Shown: positions 13,551 through 23,317 of the stretch, piece by piece
How positions within the stretch are numbered: the first letter of the stretch is position 1
How the letters are laid out: each line of letters begins with the position of its first letter
Assembly (NCBI RefSeq): GCF_003254395.2
Contig: NC_037639.1
Location: 3,018,501 to 3,082,500, forward strand
DNA: 64,000 nt
Reading direction: 5' to 3'
Source: Apis mellifera
Lineage: Eukaryota; Arthropoda; Insecta; Hymenoptera; Apidae
Position numbers and translations under genes: made by a program
The notes under the pieces: generated by a model
What the model saw: only the letters and a program-made list of their open reading frames with translations
The model's database searches: none
Told to the model about the DNA's origin: nothing

Positions 13551-16500
13551 TATCGTTTCATAGTTTGTAACCTTTCTTCTCTCGATATCCTGTATAACAA
13601 TTGAATGAGAAAAAAATTTTTTGGAAACTTGAGTTGCAAAAAAGAATATCGAGTATCGTGGAGCCATTGTCCATACCGTTGGCCAGTCGATCGAAAGAGA
13701 GATATTGTTCCCGTTGGTTGAAACAGGATTTTTATGGGTATCGAGAAACGAATTTAAGGCGTCTCACTGTTATTTTTTTATAACGAGCTACCAGAGCTAT
13801 GAATCCGCTTTTTCTCTTTTTCCAACGTTGAGTCTGAAGATCGAAAGTATCTCTGATGCTGTTCTATAGGGGTATTGATACATATAACTATTTTTATCGT
13901 ATATCGTTATAGTCGTATAATCTCTAATAATTAATGAATATCGAAACGGCGATGAACTCGAGGCGAGGCAATACCCGTAAATTTGGTTACCCGAATGGTT
14001 TTTCTTATTTCTTGAGAAGATACATACGTATCTAAAGGATTCAAAAGTTAATCAGTGTAAATCGTATTCTGTTGAAAAAATGATTTATATAATTCAAAAA
14101 TCTTTTTAGTATTCAAATTTTCGATTAACAAATCAATTCAAAAGTTTCAATCGATTTAATTGATTCGCCAAGCGAAAATTTAAAGAAATTTTTGAATCGT
14201 AACAAGCTTTCAGACAACATTGATTTTACATTGATCGACTTTTGAACTCTTCATCTAACTTTTCGATCGCGTGAAAAATATATATACACATCTTACAATC
14301 AAGAGAATCGTAAGCAATATAAACGTTATTTACAATCTTGAGATATAAGTCCAAAAAGTTCTTTTCGTTTTTTTTTTTTCTCTATATAGATCTTCTTCAC
14401 TTTTCTAGAATCAAGATGGATCGTATTTATATACTTCAATGATATTTCGTCATTTATAAAATTTTATACACAGACGTTTTATTTCAGACATTTATGTACA
14501 AACTGTATCAAAGTTCCATCTTTCTGGATTATATTCTATTTTTTCAAAATGATTTTTGATTTATTTATATTTGCGCTTTTAATGCCATTCAACACATTCG
14601 ATCGAATGAACAGTGTAATGGCAAAAAATAATAAAATCCAAAATGGTTGTACATAATGAAAAATATGCAAAATTCTTTGCCTCAACCGCCATAAAATAGA
14701 AAATCTATACATGATACGTTGCGTCATCGGTCTCAAATGTATCAAAAAATTTTTGTTACTAAGAATCATCAAATATCATACAAAGATCATATTATAAAAG
14801 ATATTTATATACTTATATAAAAATATTTTCTTAAAAAATCAGAAGGAATCTGACTTAATAAAATATCAATGAAAAACCATGTTTCTCGACTTGCCAAAAT
14901 CGTATATGCAAATAACGAAAAGAACTTTTGAGACAATCCAAAGTGTCGCGGATATTTTCTTTCAACCCGCAAAAATAGCGAGTTCTGGATTCTGGAACGA
15001 GTGAACGAGAGCAGAAGATCTGAGAAGAAAGTCGAAGAATTCTATTTACATCGAGTATCTTACAATCGTTTTTCGATGCCTGCGGCCTCGTCTCATCGCG
15101 GTCCATCATTGTTCCATATGCGTGGAACCAATAATTTTGCATCGAGATACAAGAATCGAAATCTATGCCCGAGCGGGAAGAGTGAAAACGACCACCAAAA
15201 CCTCTACACTTCGAAACGTACACGGCTCTGATGAATAACAACAGAAATCTCGAGCTCGAGACTCGACTAGTATCGAATTGGTGCGAAACGATCGCGCACG
15301 TAAATCGTAATACACGTTTCAATGGTTTGATAAGTTTTTGCTTCTAGTCGTTTAACAGTGCAGTTCAGTGTAACGTGTTTTTTCCAATCAGTTCTCGTGA
15401 AAAAAAATCGTTGGATGATATTTTTATGATTATTATCGTTCTTCGCAACTTTGAGATATTTTTCCCTTTTTCCTTAATTGATAAAATATCGCGGCAAACT
15501 TGAAGAACAAAAATTTAATACAGAGAGGGAGAGGGAAGTTATGATTGTGGTTTTTTGATTTTGATTTGCGAAAGAAATTCGAAGGATAAACAGTTTCGAT
15601 TTTATGGATATTGACGTTGGAAAAAATATGCTTCTGCACTGATGAGATACTATAAATTTATTCCCAATTTATGATCGATTGTGATATTGTGCGAATTATT
15701 ATGTCACGTATATTATGTATATTTTCAAAATGAAATTTTTAAAATCGATTGTTTAGAATATATGTATTGTTTAGAATATATGGGTGTAACTCTATGTTAG
15801 ATGAGACCACGTTACATATTTCGTTTTTCATAAACAAAAGCGTTTTTTATAATTCGATTTTTTTTTTTAAATGCATCATCGTCTGATGCCTGGAAGAATG
15901 TTTCGGTGAACGTTCAATCACATTTACTTTACCTCTCAACTAGAAGATTGATCCTTTGTTAATTTATTCAATTGATTATAAATTGCAAATTTATCGGTTT
16001 ATTTATTTTTTTTTTTATTACTTGTGATCCAATTTTTCACATCCTTCAAAATTACGTCAGCGAAGAAACAACAAAATTGAAGTTATGAAATTACAATGGA
16101 TAACTTAATTTAATAATTAAATTGATGCGTTTTAAAAGAAAACGTATTATTTATTTGAATAAAAAATAAAAAAAGAAAGGATTTTAATTTATAATAAAAT
16201 AATTTGCTACTTAAAAAAAATTAATATACAAGTATCTGAAAATAATACTTAACAAAATATTAAATACTTATTTTATTTAAACAAATCCAAGCTTGAACGA
16301 ATGAATACGAAGGAAAGGCATGTCTTAAATATTTAAATAAAAAATTGTTTCGAGCGATCGTTTTAAATACAATGAAGTAACGATTTAATACGAAAGAGAA
16401 CGATATAATACGTTGTCACCTTGAAATTTAAGTTCACGATCAAATTCTAGTTTCACGAAAGTTCCTCCCCGGTCGAAGAAAGTTCGCTACACGTTTATGT

Positions 16501-17400
16501 TCCAGATTCCAGTGAAGGAGAATATTCAATTGAACGATTATTTTCGAGTTTATAAATTCCTTCGATTTTATCACGTGGATTACCGTGTAACTACACGCTA
16601 TCGAACTTGAGATCGTCTTTTTTTTCTTTCTTTTTTTTTTTATTTTTTTTATTTTTTTAAGTAATTTATTCAATGATTTAGGTATAATTAAGTGGTTGAC
16701 TTAATATAACGTTACACATCGTGAAAGTTCATTGTGAGCATTCATTTATTATGAATCGTACTCAGAAAATAGATGTCTCGTTACAAATTTGTAATTCCAT
16801 TTTTTTTCTTTTTCTCCCCTCCCTCCCCATTTTTATGCTGCGATTAAATTTTAGAAAATATCTATACAATAATTTACAATTACTCGTTCACATTACTCGA
16901 TCTTCCTTCGAGACAAAAAATTTATTTATCCCCAAGGGAATATAAAGCATTCGATATAATTTTCCTTTAAATAATATAGAAAATACAAAGGTATTACGGA
17001 TACAAATACAAAGTTTTCTAATACCACGCCAATAAATACATATACATAATAAACGCTGGGAATAAAATGACGCAACGAATCATTGAAATCCCCAATAGAG
17101 TATTCTGAATACGATTTTTTCACATCCTCAAGATTACTCGCATAAGGCGCTTGAAAATTCACCGTAATTGCAATAATAATTCCCACAAACGTTCATTGTG
17201 GATCGTTCGTGAACGACAGCAATGGCGGTGGAAGCGTGTGATCGACGATCGATATTGCTCCATCTTTCTCTAAAAATGATCTTTACAAACGACATGCAAG
17301 TCCACATATAATTCGTATAATCGAGACACAAGCTTCGCCCGAAACTTTGATCTTTCTTCCCTTTTGCTTCCTCTTCCGGGTTTCGTCTTTCAACGATCTT
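13551..17400. other. Gene-free interval with a GC-richer block near 15 kb
   Basis: The block 14950-15420 is GC-richer and has ORFs on both strands (up to 155 codons on -) without any recognisable domain, signal peptide or splice context. A TCAGT initiator-like sequence lies at 15365-15369 (within CAGTTCAGTGTAACGTG). A tandem 18-nt duplication (TTGTTTAGAATATATG twice) is at about 15749-15782. No gene is supported. The part closest to 17400 could still be 3' UTR of the - strand LRR gene. Confidence 0.35.
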
Positions 17401-18400
17401 CAAAGTCACCGATATATCTCGAACACACGATCATTCTATAGCACGTAAAAATCGTTAGTGGAGCAACGAACACAGTTCTTATTTCCATCGGTCTTTTGAC
17501 TCTTCTCACCCCTCCCCCTCAATCCGATCCATCTTGCTTTGCGAAATCTCGTTCCTTTTTCACGGTACAGCCCCTTAGTCCGCGCATTGCGCTATTGTGA
17601 AACGGATGCCCACGTCCGACGAAACGTATCGATACCTTCTCACAATTCTCATAATAATCAGAGTTTTTTTTATCCCTTTTGACGGATTTCCCTTCAAAGC
17701 ATCATTGATCCTTAACGTTTGATCCGTATGCACGTCTTGTTCTTCTTATTCCCGTTTTCTTATTCCCATCGGGCATATGAATCTTTGCTTTCATTAAAAT
17801 AACTTCGATGTGTCTTTCTATTTATTTATTTATATATATATATATTTATATATGTATATTTCTTCCTGTTGATCCGTAATTTCCATCGGCACGATTTTAA
17901 GTAATGTAAACATGGAGATTTCCCATTGTGAACACCATATACACGAGGCGTATACACGACGTAATCGGAGAAATTCCTATCGATCAAAAAAAGATTATAA
18001 TTTGATTCGAAATTTGCGTGGTCGCCGATTCCAACGAAGACTGGCAGACAGATGATTGGAATGTACCAATGTTATCATCATTAACTTACTCGTCGAGTTA
18101 TTACAGTTCACCATACGCCCGTCGTAATCAGTCTTCAGTTTGATTTAGCTGCGAGTTCGCCAATTCCATTCGCGATTGCACCGGCGATTGTTGCATCAAA
18201 TGCTTCGCGCAATGCATCTTTCTCTCCTCCACCATTTACGCAAGCTCGCCACGAGAAGAATCGGACGGAGACGCGTGAACCGCGTCAGAGTCCCTTCTCC
18301 CCACTCCGCCTTATTCGAGTTTATTTCAGTCTTCGATTCAATTCACTCGGCGCATTATCGAAATCTTAGTTCACCTTGTCACCCGCATACATACACTTCC
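17401..18400 (-). other. Probable 3' UTR of the LRR gene
   Basis: Reading the - strand, this follows the second stop of the LRR gene (TAA at 18403-18401). It is moderately GC-rich and lacks a credible coding frame. On the - strand, AATAAA occurs in the ATAAATAAATAAATAG stretch around 17819-17834, a candidate poly(A) signal. The extent of the UTR is inferred. Confidence 0.4.
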
Positions 18401-19021
18401 TTACGCCCGATACGTGCCTATCTCCATGTCCATCCCGTCGCGCATCTCCATCTCCATCTGAAGTTCTCGGTGCTTCTCGGACCGATGAGGGACGGATTGC
18501 ACATCTCGATCGCGACTCCTCTCACGAGTCGACGATCTGTCCTTCTCGCGCGGGAAATGATGATACTGATGGGCCGCGTGGCCGTTCATGGGCAGGGTAG
18601 GGTAGGAGGATTGGCCGCAGGACGACTGGTGTCTCGAGGGTAGCGGAGGTGGCGCGTGATGGTGTCCAGGTATGCCGTTCTGAAGCCTCGAGTCGTTCTG
18701 CGCCCTTTCCGAGGCGTTGTCCGGGTCGCGGGGGGGCAGATGGGGTGGCTGGGGCGTGCGGCGCAGAGAATGATTCGAATAATGCAGCCTACCACCGCCT
18801 GTGGAGGAGCAGTTATCCCCTGGGACGGTCAACGCCGTTGAGCCGTCCTCGATGGCGGCTGGACGATGGCCGGACGTCCCGGAGTTGGGCAGCGTTCCCG
18901 GGCGGCGCATTTGGCGCGCCGTCTCCCCGTCGATGTAGGTGAAGCCTTCGGCGAGAGTAGTGCTGCCATGGGGCAAGAACCAAACACCGCCGGTTCCAGG
19001 GCTCGCCGCCCGAAGTTCTAG
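18401..19021 (-). CDS. In-frame 206-codon extension after the LRR stop codon (readthrough candidate)
   Basis: The frame of the upstream LRR protein continues open after its TAG for 206 sense codons to a TAA at 18403-18401. The joint reads CTG TAG CTA GAA, so the stop is followed by CTAG, a context associated with efficient readthrough (best established for UGA-CUAG). The extension begins LELRAASPGTGGVWFLPHGS, contains FTYIDGETARQMRR at about extension residues 27-40, then stretches rich in Pro, His, Ser and Arg (including a basic RERSRDRDVQ segment), and ends MEIGTYRA. There is no ATG at its beginning, so it is not an independent gene. I see no good splice donor between the transmembrane segment and the TAG that would skip the stop. 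Alternatives are a recent nonsense mutation in a once longer protein, an isoform made by unseen splicing, or a chance open frame in GC-rich DNA. No homology search could be run. Confidence 0.55.
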   Translation of the reverse strand, partial: LELRAASPGTGGVWFLPHGSTTLAEGFTYIDGETARQMRRPGTLPNSGTSGHRPAAIEDGSTALTVPGDNCSSTGGGRLHYSNHSLRRTPQPPHLPPRDPDNASERAQNDSRLQNGIPGHHHAPPPLPSRHQSSCGQSSYPTLPMNGHAAHQYHHFPREKDRSSTRERSRDRDVQSVPHRSEKHRELQMEMEMRDGMDMEIGTYRA

Positions 19022-20689
19022 CTACAGTTCCGTCACTGGTATAGGCTTGATACCAGCCGCTATCTGGGAGTGTTGTTGTTGCTGTTGTTGCTGTTGTTGT
19101 TGTTGTTGCAGTTGTTGCTGTTGAAGATGGTGATGATGATGGTGAGGCGGGATTTGTTGCGGTTGAGCTTGATGGTGATGGTGATGGTGGTGAGTGTGAG
19201 CGGATCTGACGATGTACTCGTCGTCGTTCGAGAAGGTCTTTTGATACTCGTGCTCCTTGCGGGAGATGCCGCGGTTTTTCCACTTGTAGTCTTTCAACGC
19301 GTCCCCAAAGCGTCTGCGACATCTGTAGTAGCCGATCAGACACACGGCGCAGAAGAAGGCGACGCCAGCCGTGCTGAGGGTGGCCAGCAGAGCTTGTTTC
19401 CTGGGGTCGGAGAAAGCGCAACCTAATTCGTCGGGTGTCATGCCCTTTATAGGCTTCCCTTTCGACTCGGCTGGCTCCAGGCACAACACCGGGCTGGAGT
19501 TTCTTGGGACGAGGATCTCGGATAACCAGAGTAGGCTGCAGTCGCAGACCAAGGGATTTTCGCTCAAGTCGAGTCGGCGAAGCTCGTTCCAGGCCACTAG
19601 AGATTCCGAGAATCCGGTGAATGCGTTATCGCGCAGCATCAAGTGCTTTAGGTTGGGCAACCCGGCCAGGGAACCGTCCTCCATTGTAGTCAGCCGTTTG
19701 TTACTATTCAACACTAGTGTCTCTAGATTTGCGTTGTCCGAGAACGCTCCTCGTTCAACGGTGGTTAATAACTTTGCCGCGGATATGTCCAATTTTTTCA
19801 ACTTGGACAGGCCTTGGAAGGCACCCGATCTCAGGATCGTGAAGAAATTTTGACCCAGCGTGAGCTCCTCGAGTCGAGGCAGAACGGCCAATTGTCTAGT
19901 CGGCACTTCTCGCAATTTGTTCCCATCCAATTCCAACGTGCGCAGAGCGTTCAAACCGCGAAAAGCGCTGTCGCTTATGTTGTCCAAGCCGGCACCGGTA
20001 ATGTCAAGCACGGTCAATTGTTCCAATCCCCTGAACGCGTCGTCTGGAAGTGATGAAAACGCGTTCCAACCTATATGCAACTCAGCTAAAGCATTCAACG
20101 GAGCCAGAGCCGGAGATGGGATGGTCTTCAACTGATTGTCGTCGAGGTGTAATACTCGGAGCGTGCCCAACTTTTGAAAAGCACCCAGCTCCACTTTCGA
20201 TATGCGATTTTTCCCCAAGTCCAACTCTTCCAACTTCGATAACGAGGCAAACAGGCCATTCTTCAGGTTTTCCAAGTAGTTGTCACGTAGATTGAGCACC
20301 GTCAAAGATTTCAAACCTTGGAACGTCTTCTCGGTCAATGCCGAGATCTTATTATGTCTTAGATGAAGTTCCACCAGTTGCTTCTGAGCATCGAAGCTCC
20401 CATTGGGAATGGTAAACAGGTGATTGCTCGACAAATCGACGTTCTTTAAGTCCCCGTAGAATTGGAACGCGGCTGCGTCAACTATTTTTATTCGATTTTC
20501 CTTCAACACTATTCGCTGGATACTTGGATTCAGGGCAATCGGTATGACATCCAAATTTGCTCCTATACAGGATACCACGAGGTTGTCGTCGTCGCAGATA
20601 CAACCGTTTGGACAGATTGCGGCCGTGCCAAGGGTGAACAAACCAGCCAGTATTAACAGATGAAACAACGTCACATCGCGTCTTCGTGT
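19022..20689 (-). CDS. Leucine-rich-repeat single-pass membrane protein, terminal coding exon (5' end incomplete)
   Basis: The exon opens at 20689 behind an acceptor TTATATTATTTTCAG (AG at 20691-20690), in phase 0, reading TRRRDVTLFHLL. No in-frame ATG lies near the start, so the initiator is in an upstream exon. Numbering from V=1 at 20674: hydrophobic signal peptide 1-19; LRRNT with Cys 21, 25, 27 and 36; about 14 LRRs (51-372, LxxLxLxxNxL pattern such as LVELHLRHNKI); LRRCT 373-420 (NPLVCDCSLLW); transmembrane segment about 428-450; basic KRRF/RCRRR-type stop-transfer; tail with YIVR, His runs (495-501, 511-516) and a Gln run (518-534); end PVTEL, a class I PDZ-ligand-like terminus. This is the architecture of neural or epithelial LRR cell-surface receptors (the tartan/capricious/kekkon-like group in general form, but with no Ig domain seen). 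I do not recognise the exact orthologue. Codons are GC-rich, unlike Maf and Fis1. Expected location: plasma membrane, LRRs outside. Confidence 0.93.
   Translation of the reverse strand, partial: TRRRDVTLFHLLILAGLFTLGTAAICPNGCICDDDNLVVSCIGANLDVIPIALNPSIQRIVLKENRIKIVDAAAFQFYGDLKNVDLSSNHLFTIPNGSFDAQKQLVELHLRHNKISALTEKTFQGLKSLTVLNLRDNYLENLKNGLFASLSKLEELDLGKNRISKVELGAFQKLGTLRVLHLDDNQLKTIPSPALAPLNALAELHIGWNAFSSLPDDAFRGLEQLTVLDITGAGLDNISDSAFRGLNALRTLELDGNKLREVPTRQLAVLPRLEELTLGQNFFTILRSGAFQGLSKLKKLDISAAKLLTTVERGAFSDNANLETLVLNSNKRLTTMEDGSLAGLPNLKHLMLRDNAFTGFSESLVAWNELRRLDLSENPLVCDCSLLWLSEILVPRNSSPVLCLEPAESKGKPIKGMTPDELGCAFSDPRKQALLATLSTAGVAFFCAVCLIGYYRCRRRFGDALKDYKWKNRGISRKEHEYQKTFSNDDEYIVRSAHTHHHHHHHQAQPQQIPPHHHHHHLQQQQLQQQQQQQQQQQQHSQIAAGIKPIPVTEL
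19070..19195 (-). repeat. CAG/CAA and CAT/CAC trinucleotide repeats encoding Gln and His runs
   Basis: On the + strand the tract reads as TGTTGTTGC and TGATGGTGATGG repeats. In the coding frame it gives about 16 Gln with one Leu and one His break, and two His runs. The mix of CAA and CAG codons and of CAT and CAC suggests the runs are maintained at protein level rather than being pure slippage. The opposite-strand poly-Leu and poly-Cys ORFs are artefacts of this tract. Confidence 0.9.
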
Positions 20690-20691
20690 CT

Positions 20692-22840
20692 GAAAATAAT
20701 ATAAACAGGAATTATTAGACGAATTCTTTAATTATAGCTTTATCATAAAAATGATAGATTATTTAACTCTAATAAAAATATATAGTTTTATTCGGTATGC
20801 AAAGAGATAATAGCCAGGACAATTCAATGATAAAAATTTAATTTGATAGTTCAATAATCTCAAGAAATTAAAATAAAAAAAAATTCTATGAATCAATCAT
20901 AAATTAATTCCATCATCTGAGAATTAAATTAAATTTTATACAATAACTTATTATATTTATACTAATTTAAATAAAATTTAATATTTATTATAAATATATT
21001 AAGTAAAATTATAATATTAACTTCATTATATTACAATTATATATACATATTAATTAATTTTATTTATAATATTTATAAGGAGTTAAATTTAACTCCTTAC
21101 AATTAAAATCTATATTTATAATATAAATCTTACTTCACTATATATATATCTATTAATATATACATATTTAATTGCTATTATGTTACAACATTCGAATTAC
21201 AGAAATTACAGAATACAATAGCCGTTCAAAGATATTTATTTGCGGCTTCGATTATCATTATCGACTTCCTTCATTCAAAATTCGCAAGACCTCTTGCTTG
21301 CTTAGCTTGATAATTATACCTTATAGTATAGAAAATATTAACGAGAATAACGGTGGCACTTGAAGCTGTCTAGTGGCAGTTATTGTTACTATACAAGACA
21401 TAATATGGTTATTGGTATATATTGGTACTATACAAGATCATAATATGGTTATGATTGCAGTTACTTAGTGGCAAATAGACTAATTAGAGATTATTCGCAG
21501 CGTGTGACACGTTGATGTAAAAATAAACAAGAAATAATTAAATTAAATTAAAAAAATTTGATTTAAGCTCCATGATAGCAAAGCAATTGTTTCGAATATT
21601 CATATCGTTTTATAGTTATCTTTCTTTACAGAAAATTTATTCAAATTTACTATTATTTGATTTTTATTTTTTAAAATGTGATCTAAAATTGGTCGCTTAT
21701 AATTTTCAAAAATGTATATCTTTGAAATAACATTTTTTTATTTTACATATTTCTAATATTTACTACTCATATTAAAGCTAAGAAGTATTTTATGCAATAT
21801 TAAATATTACGCGAATAAATAAATATTTATTTTTATAAATCATCAATATATTTCAGCATTTCGATGATTCAATTTGCATAGAATATATTGAAATTGTTGC
21901 AAATTGTATACAACTTGAACAATTTTAAGTATTAAAGGAACATTTTTGAACAACAATGCGCAATGTATGTGTACATTGAAATCATTTTACCAATATTTTA
22001 TAAATAAAATATATAAAAATATAAAATCTACATAATAATCTTGTAATCGATTTAAAAATTTAAAGAAATTCATTTTATCGAAGAATAGCGAATTTCCAAT
22101 CGTATAAATCATAAATTATCTAATTTGGAGCAGTGTCACGTAATACTTGCGTAAAACGGAAATTCGTTTCAGAAAATGGTTCTCTTCAAGAGGATGACGC
22201 GTGATAGAAACGAGTCCCAGAAGATTCATTCGAAAGCTACCTCGATTCAGTTTGCAATGAATGTTCCGTGAAATTAGGCTCGCTGTTCTATAGGGTGTTC
22301 TAATTTAATTTAATATAATATAACTTTGAAACAAAAAAAATATTTTAAACGAAAATTCTGAAATTTAGATTGGCAAATTTTATATTTATTTTTTCTTGAT
22401 ATTTTTATTTCAATAAAATATATATTTCAGCAAAAATTTCTTTTGAAAACAAGATATTTTGATAACATTAATTCAGAATAATATGATAGTAGCTTTGAAA
22501 ACTTTTCATGAAACAATTTTCAAAGTTGTTTTTGAGAACGAGTAAAACATTTTATAACTTTTCAAAGAAAATAAAAAAGTAATTAAATACGTAGTAAATT
22601 TAGCATAACAAAGTTTATTATTCTATATAGACAAAACTATTAGAATATCGATAATATATCTCAAAAAATAGGCACTCAAAGAATGTAATCCATAATAATA
22701 AATCTAATACTAGATTTGACACTAGATATAATAAAACTAATAATCAAATTAATTAAAATATCATGTTCAAATCTCGTGTAATAAATAAAATATTATAAAT
22801 ACGTGTAACATTTATATGCATGTAAAGTATTATTCTTTAT
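20692..22840. other. Non-coding interval, probably 5' intron of the LRR gene
   Basis: Because the LRR exon needs an upstream coding exon, this DNA is likely intronic. It is AT-rich, with GC-richer patches at 21180-21500 and 22130-22290. No exon can be supported. Confidence 0.4.
21388..21453. repeat. Local tandem duplication, about 39-nt period
   Basis: ACTATACAAGACATAATATG at 21388 recurs at 21427 as ACTATACAAGATCATAATAT, each followed by GGTTAT. The segment is flanked by TAGTGGCA on both sides (21371 and 21466). Confidence 0.8.
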
Positions 22841-22847
22841 TATTAAT

Positions 22848-23200
22848 AAAGTATCAATATATTCGTAAGAACCTTTAGAAATTAATTCTAAAAGCTAAAT
22901 CAAACACAAAAGTTATACAAAGTTACACAAAAATGTTGGTTGAACCTTATTTATTAAATTATAAGCAATCTAAGTTTGCGTTTGGCGAAGTGAAACTCTA
23001 AATAAAGTAAGATAGCTCTGTCTCCGTCATTTCCTTCTGTCTCCACCTCGTTTCATCTAACGAAAACTTTAAATTGCTTATAACTCAATAACCAAGCCTC
23101 AACCAACATTTTCGCATACCAACTTTTGTGTTTGTTCTGGCCTCTAGAATCGATTCTCCAAAGAATGTTCCACGAATATATCGACACCCTGTATATCGTG
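22848..23200. repeat. Foldback element, copy 2
   Basis: The left arm runs TATATTCGTAAGAACCTTT through CAAACACAAAAGTT and AATGTTGGTTGAACCTTATT to ATAAGCAATCTAA. The right arm is its reverse complement, with TAAATTGCTTATAAC at 23070, CTCAACCAACATTTTCG at 23098 and CAACTTTTGTGTTTG at 23120. It ends in ATATCGACACCCTGTATATC, a CACCCTGTATA-type end often seen on insect repeats. Arms are about 150 nt and the centre is GC-richer. The element is homologous to the copy at 4450-4802 and is better preserved. No coding capacity. Confidence 0.8.
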
Positions 23201-23210
23201 AAACCCTCTG

Positions 23211-23233
23211 CCCCCCCCCCCCCCCCCCCCCCC
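23211..23233. repeat. Poly-C run of 23
   Basis: This is an uninterrupted run of C just after the foldback element, rare in such AT-rich DNA. The - strand G-run could form a G-quadruplex, and read length errors are likely here. Confidence 0.95.
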
Positions 23234-23287
23234 TCCCTCACTTCACTTTTGCTCGGTCAAACTGTACAACAGTATATTAATCCGTAA

Positions 23288-23317
23288 TCCACGAAAAAAA
23301 AAAAAAAAAATCGTGGA
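23288..23317. repeat. Poly-A run between inverted heptamers
   Basis: TCCACGA, then 16 A residues, then TCGTGGA: a short perfect inverted repeat around a homopolymer. A chance origin is possible. Confidence 0.7.

Noticed and set aside
14855..15322. 155-codon - strand ORF
   Set aside because: No recognisable domain, signal peptide or splice signals; it is Arg/Ser/Phe-rich, as expected from random GC-moderate DNA.
18401..18976. A separate 191-codon gene on the - strand downstream of the LRR gene
   Set aside because: It has no ATG at its start (TTG), lies in the same frame as the LRR protein directly after its stop, and is better explained as a readthrough extension.
18813..19484. 223-codon - strand ORF overlapping the LRR tail
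   Set aside because: It is a shifted-frame shadow of the Gln/His repeat and GC-rich tail; its Thr/Ser-rich run is the CAG/CAC repeat read out of frame.
19070..20295. Several + strand ORFs of 79-160 codons opposite the LRR exon
   Set aside because: They are antisense shadows of a GC-rich coding exon, including poly-Leu and poly-Cys from the CAG/CAA repeat.
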